Shown: piece after piece, positions 1 to 5,655 of the stretch | Layout of the letters: every line of letters starts with the position of its first letter | Numbering within the stretch: position 1 is the first letter of the stretch | Origin: an uncultured bacterium | GTDB taxonomy: Bacteria > Bacillota > Limnochordia > DTU080 > JAAYLA01 | NCBI GenBank assembly: GCA_937983075.1 | Contig: CALKAQ010000151.1 | Location: forward strand, 1-17,661 | Direction of reading: 5' to 3' | Length of the DNA: 17,661 nt | The notes under the pieces: generated by a model | What the model saw: the letters and a program-made list of their open reading frames with translations, nothing else | Databases searched by the model: none | What the model was told of the DNA's origin: nothing | Translations under genes and position numbers: made by a program

Positions 1-54
1 AGCACAGACACCTACCGGCCGATGACTCGGGTGATCGAATACGGGCCGCTGTAG
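1..54 (+). CDS. C-terminal tail of an upstream gene (partial, unidentified)
   Basis: Frame 1 is open from the window edge to a TAG at 52-54 and reads STDTYRPMTRVIEYGPL. The stop lies only 6 nt before the AGGAGG of the next gene, the spacing expected for a tandem gene pair, so this is probably the end of a real gene that is cotranscribed with the EamA-like gene. Seventeen codons are too few to assign a family, and no function is claimed. It could also be chance open frame. Confidence 0.4.
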   Translation, partial: STDTYRPMTRVIEYGPL

Positions 55-74
55 AGCCACAGGAGGTTTTACCC

Positions 75-521
75 ATGCACTTCGCCATTGTGCTCGGTTT
101 GGTCGGTGCCATATGCTGGGGAATCGCTCCCGTGTTCGGAAAACTGGGCCTGGAAAGCGTGCACCCCATGGATGGCCTCGCAGCGCGAACGGCCATCACC
201 TTAGCTTTCATTCTGCTCTGGCTCTTTGCGACGGGCGGTCTGTCTCGCCTGCAGAACATTTCCGGCGTCGCCTGGCTTCACTTGGGCATTGAAGCGTTTT
301 TGGCCACACTCGCCGGCGACTTGGCCTACTACGCGGCGATCAAATGGGGCAGTGTCAGCGTTGCCGCGGTGACGTTGGCCGCGTCCCCCGTTGTCACCGT
401 TTCCGTCGCCCGGGTGATGCTCGGCGAAGCCCTGTCGGTGCTGCAAATGGCCGGTGTGATTTTGGTCACCGTCGGCATCGTCCTCGTCGCTTTGGGAGGC
501 AAGCAGGCGGTGGCGGCGTAA
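75..521 (+). CDS. Half-size EamA/DMT-family membrane transporter
   Basis: The 148-aa protein is very hydrophobic with about five predicted membrane segments (roughly residues 3-23, 36-54, 66-86, 92-114 and 121-141). The N-terminus GAICWGIAPVFGKLGL and the end pattern with Gly-Glu after TM4 (MLGEALS) followed by a Gly/Val-rich last helix are typical of one EamA repeat (drug/metabolite transporter superfamily). Full-size members have two such repeats (about 300 aa); this one has a single repeat, so it would have to work as a dimer, as known half-size members are thought to. The ATG at 75 has AGGAGG at 61-66 with 8-nt spacing, which fixes the start. The substrate cannot be read from the sequence. 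It is convergent with speA, with only 29 nt between the two stops. Confidence 0.8.
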   Translation: MHFAIVLGLVGAICWGIAPVFGKLGLESVHPMDGLAARTAITLAFILLWLFATGGLSRLQNISGVAWLHLGIEAFLATLAGDLAYYAAIKWGSVSVAAVTLAASPVVTVSVARVMLGEALSVLQMAGVILVTVGIVLVALGGKQAVAA

Positions 522-550
522 TCCCCAGCCCCTGGAAAAACCCGCTTCTA

Positions 551-2029
551 TCAGCGCACGACGCGGATCGTTGCGATCGTTTCATCTTCCGGACCTTGAA
601 TGGGATAACCCCACGCTTGGTGCTGTCGAATGTAACCGACGTCGGTGGGAGTAATGCGTTCGCCGGGCACAAGAAGCGGAATTCCCGGCGGATAGACCAT
701 CACAAACTCGGCGGCAACGCGATGAACGGCTTGTTCCAGCGGAACACGCTCGACGTCGCCCCAAAACGCCGTCCGCGGCGGCAACACCAGCTCATGTTCG
801 TAGATAGGTGCGATCTCGCCTGCACGAACGAGCCCGCCGGCGCCGAGATCGCCCGCCTCTTCCGCAATGGCCGTCAACGCCGAAACGAGCGCCTCGGCAT
901 CCTCCGCCTCGTCGCCGACGGTCAGCAAACAGAGGACATTAAACAAGTCGCTCATTTCGACCTCGATTCCGAACCGCTCCCGCAAGGTTCTTTCCACTGC
1001 ACGTCCGGTGACGCCGAGCCGTCTGACCGAAAAGCAAAGTTTCGTCGGATCCATGTCGACAACCGACGAGTACCGCTGCATGACTTCACTGCCGACGCAT
1101 CGAATGTACGGCAGTTCACGCACCGCGGCTCGCACCCCGTCCGCCAACTGCATAGCCCTTGACAAAAGCCTCTCTCCGTCGATCACCATGTTTCGCCGCG
1201 CCGCATCCAGCGAGCTGAGCAGCAAGTACGAAGTCGACGTGGTGGTGAGAACGCTCAGCATGGCTTGAACGCGTTCGGGTGAAACCCGACTGCCTTGGAT
1301 ATTGAGAATCGACGTTTGGGTCAACGATCCACACAGTTTGTGCATGCTGACTGCGGCTGCGTCGGCACCGGCCTGCATCGCCGCCAGGGGCAGGCGATCG
1401 TGGAAGTAGAAATGGCCGCCGTGCGCTTCGTCGACCAGCACGGGAATGCCACGTGCATGCGCCAATTCCACGATACCGGACAGATCGCCGCACATGCCGT
1501 AGTAGGTAGGATGGACGACGAGAAGGGCGCGCGCATCCGGATGTGCATCCAGCGCTCTGCGTACGACATCGAGGGTTAAGCAGTGCGCAACGCCCAGATC
1601 TTCGTCGATTTCCGGTGTGAGAAAAACCGGGATCGCTCCCGTGAGCAGCAGCGCCGACATGACGGACTTGTGCACGTTGCGCGGCAGGAGAATTTTCTCG
1701 CCTTCGCGACAGACGGCCATAATCATCGCCATGATGGCCGTGCTCGTCCCTTGCACGCTGAAAAAGCTGTAATCAGCGCCGAACGCCGCAGCGGCCAATT
1801 CCTGGGCCTTGCGAATGACACCGCGCGGACGATGGAGATCGTCAAGCGGCTCTAGATTGATCAAGTCAATTTTGAGGGCATTCTCGCCGATAAACGAGCG
1901 AAAAACCGGATCGACTCCCCTGCCCCCTTTGTGCCCGGGGATGTGGAAACGATGCAAGCATCTTTCGCTATGGACGAGCAAGGAAGAAAACAAAGGCGTT
2001 TCGTGTAAAACGAGGCGTTCTTGTGACAT
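551..2029 (-). CDS. speA: Arginine (Orn/Lys/Arg-type) decarboxylase, SpeA-like
   Basis: This 492-aa pyridoxal-phosphate enzyme of the Orn/Lys/Arg decarboxylase group I family (fold type I) matches Bacillus SpeA in length (about 490 aa) and motifs: RFHIPGHKGG near residues 27-36, ENALKIDLINLEPLDDLH at 49-66, VQGTSTAIM at 92-100, DEAHGG at 200-205, and SMHKLCGSLTQ at 228-238 with Lys231 as the expected Schiff-base lysine. In Bacillus the family makes agmatine from arginine, the first step of polyamine synthesis; lysine or ornithine specificity cannot be excluded. The frame is open upstream to 2134, but the ATG at 2029 is chosen because family members start with MSQ...ETPLF and GAGG lies 8 nt upstream. 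A likely perR terminator (2109-2133) separates it from the gene upstream, so it is probably its own transcription unit. Confidence 0.9.
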   Translation of the reverse strand: MSQERLVLHETPLFSSLLVHSERCLHRFHIPGHKGGRGVDPVFRSFIGENALKIDLINLEPLDDLHRPRGVIRKAQELAAAAFGADYSFFSVQGTSTAIMAMIMAVCREGEKILLPRNVHKSVMSALLLTGAIPVFLTPEIDEDLGVAHCLTLDVVRRALDAHPDARALLVVHPTYYGMCGDLSGIVELAHARGIPVLVDEAHGGHFYFHDRLPLAAMQAGADAAAVSMHKLCGSLTQTSILNIQGSRVSPERVQAMLSVLTTTSTSYLLLSSLDAARRNMVIDGERLLSRAMQLADGVRAAVRELPYIRCVGSEVMQRYSSVVDMDPTKLCFSVRRLGVTGRAVERTLRERFGIEVEMSDLFNVLCLLTVGDEAEDAEALVSALTAIAEEAGDLGAGGLVRAGEIAPIYEHELVLPPRTAFWGDVERVPLEQAVHRVAAEFVMVYPPGIPLLVPGERITPTDVGYIRQHQAWGYPIQGPEDETIATIRVVR

Positions 2030-2108
2030 TTCCGGGGCCCTCCCCCGCAGCCGGCTCGTGCCGAGCTGCCAACGCTCAGAACACCGCCTATGATACGAGA
2101 GAGTCCCG

Positions 2109-2133
2109 AAAAAGGTGCACCGCCGGCGGCGCA
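2109..2133 (-). terminator. Probable intrinsic terminator of the perR-like gene
   Basis: On the minus strand a 7-bp stem TGCGCCG / CGGTGCA (one G-T wobble) with a CCGG loop is followed by CC and a run of five T. It lies 29 nt past the stop of the Fur-family gene and before speA, so it would end that transcript. Confidence 0.55.
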
Positions 2134-2161
2134 TGCGGGGGAAGCCTCGTTTGCCGGAAGG

Positions 2162-2554
2162 CTACGGCTCCCGGCACTGCGGGCAATAACCCGTGAACTG
2201 AATGTGGTAATGCGTCATTTTGAAGCCGGTTTGCTCTGCAACTTCGGTCCATTGGCTGTCCGACAGCGCCATTTCCACTTCCGCGAGTTTGCCGCACCCC
2301 AAGCACAAGGCATGGTGGTGTTCTTCGAGCCGGCCGTCGTAACGGCTCGCCTCATCGCCAAATTTCAGTTCCTGAATCAGTCCGCCCTCCACCAACACGT
2401 TGAGTGCGTTGTAAACGGTGCTGTAGGCAATGCCGGGCTGGATTTTTTGCACGCGTTGGAAAATTTCGTTGGCGGTCGGATGATCGTTCGCAGCACGGAC
2501 GACCTCAAGAACGGCTCGGCGCTGGGGGGTTAGGTGAACCTTCTTTGTACGCAT
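2162..2554 (-). CDS. perR: Fur-family metalloregulator, PerR-like (Glu at the Asp104 position)
   Basis: The 130-aa protein aligns without gaps to Bacillus subtilis PerR as I recall it. It has a winged-helix N-terminus (LTPQRRAVLE, HPTANEIF, YSTVYNAL), a structural zinc site of Cys84-Cys87 and Cys124-Cys127, and regulatory-metal ligands His25, Asp73, His79 and His81 at the positions of PerR His37, Asp85, His91 and His93. The fifth ligand, PerR Asp104, is Glu92 here (CGKLAE), as in Fur. It is divergent from tpx, which supports a peroxide or iron/peroxide role. Start: ATG at 2554 with AAGGAG about 9 nt upstream. Members of the family bind operator DNA as dimers and dissociate on His oxidation (PerR) or iron loss (Fur/PerR). 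Whether this one senses H2O2 or iron is uncertain, so the gene name is provisional. Confidence 0.85.
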   Translation of the reverse strand: MRTKKVHLTPQRRAVLEVVRAANDHPTANEIFQRVQKIQPGIAYSTVYNALNVLVEGGLIQELKFGDEASRYDGRLEEHHHALCLGCGKLAEVEMALSDSQWTEVAEQTGFKMTHYHIQFTGYCPQCREP

Positions 2555-2581
2555 GCTCCCGGCTCCTTAGGAGGGTTTCGT

Positions 2582-2597
2582 CTAAGTTTGATCTTAG
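2582..2597. promoter_or_regulatory. Candidate operator (inverted repeat) in the perR/tpx control region
   Basis: CTAAG at 2582-2586 and CTTAG at 2593-2597 form a perfect inverted repeat with a 6-nt centre. It overlaps the predicted -10 of the perR-like gene, the position expected for autorepression. It matches the classical 7-1-7 Per/Fur box only partly (about half the positions). A second short palindrome, ATGA-A-TCAT, lies at 2604-2612. Confidence 0.3.
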
Positions 2598-2619
2598 CGT
2601 TTAATGAATCATCTGTCCA
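2591..2619 (-). promoter_or_regulatory. Sigma-A-like promoter for the perR-like gene
   Basis: On the minus strand, -35 TGGACA (plus 2614-2619; 5 of 6 to TTGACA) and -10 TAAGAT (plus 2591-2596; 4 of 6) are separated by exactly 17 nt. It reads toward the ATG at 2554 and would give a leader of about 30 nt. Confidence 0.6.
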
Positions 2620-2626
2620 GCTGACG

Positions 2627-2632
2627 TATAAT
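2627..2632 (+). promoter_or_regulatory. Candidate -10 element for tpx
   Basis: A consensus TATAAT lies about 155 nt before the tpx start. No good -35 is found at 16-18 nt upstream and there is no TGn extension, so this would need an activator or another start site. If used, it leaves a leader of roughly 147 nt that holds a second strong ribosome binding site. Confidence 0.4.
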
Positions 2633-2786
2633 CACCGCCATGCGGAACGGATTTGCTTTTTTGTGGAAGGAGGTCACCGTGGGAACTGGAAATACATGCA
2701 CTGGAATCATTTGCTGCGCTGGAAAGGTGCTTACGAAACCAAACCGTGGCACGCGGCGTGCATGCACTCTTAAGGAGGCGATTACG

Positions 2787-3290
2787 TTGGCTGAAATCAC
2801 CATGAAAGGGAAACCCGTCACCTTGGTCGGCGAACGGCTTCGTCCAGGCCAAACCGCCCCCGATTTCACGCTGGTTGACAAGGACTTGAACACCGTCAGC
2901 TTGGCGGATACGTCGGGTGTGCGCATCTTTGCCGCCGTCCCGTCCCTCGATACACCCGTATGCGATACCGAAGCTCGCCGCTTTAACGAAGAAGCGGCCA
3001 AACTCCCGGGCGTTACGGTGTACGTGGTCAGCATGGATTTGCCGTTCGCCCAGGCACGTTGGTGCGGCGCGGCGGGAGTCGAAAACGTTGTCACACTGTC
3101 CGATCACCGGGATGCTTCTTTCGGCCAAAACTACGGCGTGCTGATTGAAGGACTGCGCCTCCACGCTCGAGCCATCTTTGTCGTCGACGCCGACAATACG
3201 ATTACGTATGTTGAGTATGTCCCTGAAGTGAGCAGTGAGCCCAATTACGACGCAGCACTCGCAGCCGCGCAAGCTGCTCTCAACGCTTAA
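2787..3290 (+). CDS. tpx: Thiol peroxidase (peroxiredoxin, Tpx family)
   Basis: The 167-aa cytoplasmic peroxiredoxin reduces H2O2 and organic peroxides using thioredoxin. It shows the Tpx start pattern (MKGKPVTLVG, then GQTAPDFTLVD), the peroxidatic site SLDTPVCDTE with Thr56 and Cys59, and the resolving Cys93 in FAQARWCGAAGVENV. The Cys-Cys distance of 34 is the family spacing, and the length equals the usual 165-168 aa. The TTG start at 2787 is chosen by family length and by TAAGGAGG at 2771-2778 with 8-nt spacing. The frame stays open upstream: a GTG at 2679 with AAGGAGG 5 nt before it would add 36 residues, including four Cys. Divergent from the PerR-like regulator, which probably controls it. 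Confidence 0.93.
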   Translation: MAEITMKGKPVTLVGERLRPGQTAPDFTLVDKDLNTVSLADTSGVRIFAAVPSLDTPVCDTEARRFNEEAAKLPGVTVYVVSMDLPFAQARWCGAAGVENVVTLSDHRDASFGQNYGVLIEGLRLHARAIFVVDADNTITYVEYVPEVSSEPNYDAALAAAQAALNA

Positions 3291-3301
3291 CCCAAAGCGC
3301 C

Positions 3302-3343
3302 GCGGTCACGGCGAACGCCGCGCGCAGCGGCAGCCGTGACCGC
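3302..3343 (+). terminator. Strong hairpin after tpx (terminator-like, no T-tract)
   Basis: GCGGTCACGGC at 3302-3312 pairs perfectly with GCCGTGACCGC at 3333-3343 (11 bp), with a GC-rich loop that can form its own inner stem. It begins 11 nt after the tpx stop. No T-run follows, so it is either a weak or factor-assisted terminator or an mRNA 3'-end stabiliser. Confidence 0.45.
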
Positions 3344-3373
3344 TCACAATTGTCACACTAAGCGCATCTCAAC

Positions 3374-3402
3374 TTGACACGCTAGACTTGACGCACTATT
3401 CT
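3374..3402 (+). promoter_or_regulatory. Sigma-A-like promoter of the exported-protein gene
   Basis: A perfect -35 TTGACA (3374-3379) and -10 TATTCT (3397-3402) are separated by 17 nt. It lies about 110 nt before the TTG start at 3513. The -35 is part of a direct repeat, CTTGACAC (3373-3380) and CTTGACGC (3387-3394), spaced 14 nt start to start. Confidence 0.65.
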
Positions 3403-3512
3403 TATTTAGGGAAACAGCCGACCAGTCCGATCGCTTGAGCCGAATCACGAGGGCTTGCATTCGGTTGTCCATGCCCTGAGGCTTCTCATTCGCTGAAGGA
3501 GGTCTCATCGTT

Positions 3513-4352
3513 TTGCGTTCAAATCCCAAGCCGCTCGCATGTCTGCTGGCGCTCCTCGCTGTTTTTGCAACCATGCCGCCGGCACTGGCCGAGGAAATTG
3601 ATCTGCCATTCGAACTCCCGGTCTCGGAAGTGCTGACCTACAAAATCAGCACCACGCTCTACCCCGCCAGTGAGCCCGCGGTCGGCGGGGCCGGCACGCC
3701 CATGCTCGAGTTGTCGGCCATTCTCAACATCGAAATCGAACCGGAAGACACCGATGGTCTGCACCCATTTACGTACTGGTTCGATTCATTTGAACTCACC
3801 CTTTTCGGGCTGCCGTTCCACCATCTGCTCGGGCCGGAAAGGTGGTCAGGCACGTTCACACCACAGCGCGAACTGCTCGACGTGGAAGAACCGCCCATTC
3901 TCAGTGAGCTGGGGATCATCATGGCCCTCATGCTGGCTGACATTTTCGTGCCGGCACCGGAGCGACCGGTGTCTGTTGGTGACACTTGGGAAGTCGGCTA
4001 CCAGTTGACTTCGGACATCGCCAAACTTGAGCTCGATATTTCCACGCGCTACACCTTGCTGAGCTATGATCCGGAATCCGGAACGGCCCAACTCAGCGAA
4101 GCATCCTTCGTGGTGTACGAAACCGTACTCGAGCCGAATCCGGGCGTTTTCATCCAAGCCAAGGGAGAAATGACAACGGAAGGCGAGTCCGTCATCGATT
4201 TGCAGACGGGCCTGCGCCTGCGGCTGACGGGCAGATCACTTGAAGCTTTGAACATGACGCTGCCGACTGCCGATGCCAATGAAGCCGCCATCGGTGAAAC
4301 CGTCTACTACGCGTCGGAATCAACGCTCGAACGCATCGGGCCCATCGAATGA
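3513..4352 (+). CDS. Exported protein of unknown function
   Basis: The 279-aa protein has a clear Sec signal peptide: a basic N-terminus, a hydrophobic stretch about residues 8-20, and cleavage expected after ALA at 26. There is no lipobox. The mature part is acidic and beta-rich, with alternating hydrophobic strands. Segments such as PVSVGDTWEVGYQL (about 151-164) and SVIDLQTGLRLRLTG followed by a polar strand recall the DUF6263-like family of secreted beta-sandwich proteins (a VGDTW turn and a final strand pair after ..DLxTG..); this is a weak resemblance only. No catalytic motif is visible. The TTG start at 3513 has AAGGAGG at 3496-3502, spacing 10. It has its own promoter and a hairpin terminator, so it is probably monocistronic. 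Confidence 0.8.
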   Translation: MRSNPKPLACLLALLAVFATMPPALAEEIDLPFELPVSEVLTYKISTTLYPASEPAVGGAGTPMLELSAILNIEIEPEDTDGLHPFTYWFDSFELTLFGLPFHHLLGPERWSGTFTPQRELLDVEEPPILSELGIIMALMLADIFVPAPERPVSVGDTWEVGYQLTSDIAKLELDISTRYTLLSYDPESGTAQLSEASFVVYETVLEPNPGVFIQAKGEMTTEGESVIDLQTGLRLRLTGRSLEALNMTLPTADANEAAIGETVYYASESTLERIGPIE

Positions 4353-4396
4353 TGCGGCTGCAGACGGCGCCAGCGGCTCGCTGACATCGGCAATGT

Positions 4397-4428
4397 GCCC
4401 GGGCGGCGAGGTGCATCGCCGCCCGGGC
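4397..4428. terminator. Perfect 13-bp hairpin between convergent genes (bidirectional terminator)
   Basis: GCCCGGGCGGCGA at 4397-4409 and its exact reverse complement at 4416-4428 enclose a 6-nt loop. It sits between the ends of the exported-protein gene (+) and the ATPase gene (-), where a shared terminator is expected. T-runs are poor on both sides. Confidence 0.6.
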
Positions 4429-4515
4429 GCTCGTTATGCCCCCATCCGGCGAATGAGCATGCCGTTCGCTGCCCGGCATTCAATTGACCGCTGACCGCGG
4501 CACTGCCGCCCGAAC

Positions 4516-5655
4516 CTAGGCTCCTCCGTCGTGCGCCTCGAATACAACCGCGTCATCCGTGGCAAAACGGCAGACAACGGATTGACCGATACGAGCGTTG
4601 AACCAGGGCATTTGCAGCGAAGGCACGCGTATCGTCCACGGTCTGCCTTGCGGCCCCGTCATGTAAAGCCGTGCATAGGAGCCGAGAAACTCCGTTTCTT
4701 GCAGCAAACCTGCTAGAACGACGGTCTGACCGTGCGCAGACGACGCACCTGCCGCTCCCTGCCCCTCGCTCCCCTGCGCTTCGGGCATGACGCGTTCGCC
4801 GGGAACTACAACATCCACCGCCATGCCCGGCTTCAACGCTGCCTGCACTGCCTTCGCCGGAAAAACTGCCCGAGGCGTATCCGTTCCCTCCAGAGCGATG
4901 ACCCAGCCCGTGCCGTCTAGGCGTTCAACCGTGCCGCGCAGCCGGTTGGTCTGACCCAAAAATGCAGCGACAAACGGAGTTTTCGGCCGGTGGTAAACCT
5001 GCCACGGTTCGCCCATTTGTTCGATCCGGCCCGCGTTCATGACGATCATCCGGTCCGAGATCGCCATGGCTTCTTCCTGATCGTGCGTCACATAAAGCAG
5101 GGTGAGTCCGAGCATGCGCTGAATGCGGCGAATTTCCATGCGCAAGTGTTGACGCAGCCGAGCATCCAAAGCCGACAGCGGTTCGTCGAGCAGCAGCAAG
5201 TCAGGCCCGGGCGCTAGCGAGCGAGCTATGGCGACACGCTGCTGCTGCCCCGCGGAAAGCTGCCCCGGTTTGCGCTGCTCCAGCCCTTCGAGACCGACGA
5301 TGCGAATCAGCTCACGGACGATTTCCCCGTCCGAGCGGTCGGATCGACGGCGAAAACGCAGCCCGTAGGCGATGTTTTGCCACACGGTCATGTGCGGAAA
5401 AAGAGCGAAGTGCTGAAATACAACGCCCACGCCGCGTTTTTCGGGCGGCAGTCCGTTCAACCGCCGGCCGTCGAGATACATGTCTCCGACATCGGCCGCT
5501 TCGAACCCGGCCAGCAAGCGCAAGGTGGTCGTTTTGCCGCATCCCGACGGGCCGAGCAAGGAGACGAGCTCACCACGCTCAATGCCAAACGAAATGTTGT
5601 CCACGGCCGTCGTTTCACCGAACCGCTTGACCAGCCCATTACATTCCAAATACAT
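4516..5655 (-). CDS. thiQ: ABC transporter ATP-binding protein, thiamine uptake (ThiQ role)
   Basis: The 379-aa ATPase has Walker A GPSGCGKT at 35-42, Q-loop Gln81, signature LSAGQQQR at 133-140, Walker B LLLLDE at 153-158, D-loop SALD at 161-164 and switch His191. Residues from about 235 form a C-terminal TOBE-like regulatory region. Escherichia coli ThiQ is only about 230 aa; this length is that of the FbpC/PotA-type ATPases, so the thiamine role rests on the operon (thiB and thiP upstream, TPP riboswitch) rather than on the sequence itself. The ATG at 5655 is chosen because MYLECNGLVKRFG is the usual beginning; AAAGGAG lies about 13 nt upstream, and the gene overlaps the permease end by 17 nt. 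Last gene of the operon. Confidence 0.85.
   Translation of the reverse strand: MYLECNGLVKRFGETTAVDNISFGIERGELVSLLGPSGCGKTTTLRLLAGFEAADVGDMYLDGRRLNGLPPEKRGVGVVFQHFALFPHMTVWQNIAYGLRFRRRSDRSDGEIVRELIRIVGLEGLEQRKPGQLSAGQQQRVAIARSLAPGPDLLLLDEPLSALDARLRQHLRMEIRRIQRMLGLTLLYVTHDQEEAMAISDRMIVMNAGRIEQMGEPWQVYHRPKTPFVAAFLGQTNRLRGTVERLDGTGWVIALEGTDTPRAVFPAKAVQAALKPGMAVDVVVPGERVMPEAQGSEGQGAAGASSAHGQTVVLAGLLQETEFLGSYARLYMTGPQGRPWTIRVPSLQMPWFNARIGQSVVCRFATDDAVVFEAHDGGA

Noticed and set aside
344..1162. 272-aa plus-strand frame overlapping the EamA-like gene and speA
   Set aside because: Arg-rich, low-complexity translation opposite a clear SpeA; no ribosome site and no family motif.
2030..2108. TATCAT on the minus strand as a speA -10
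   Set aside because: No -35 resembling TTGACA at 16-18 nt; the speA promoter remains unidentified.
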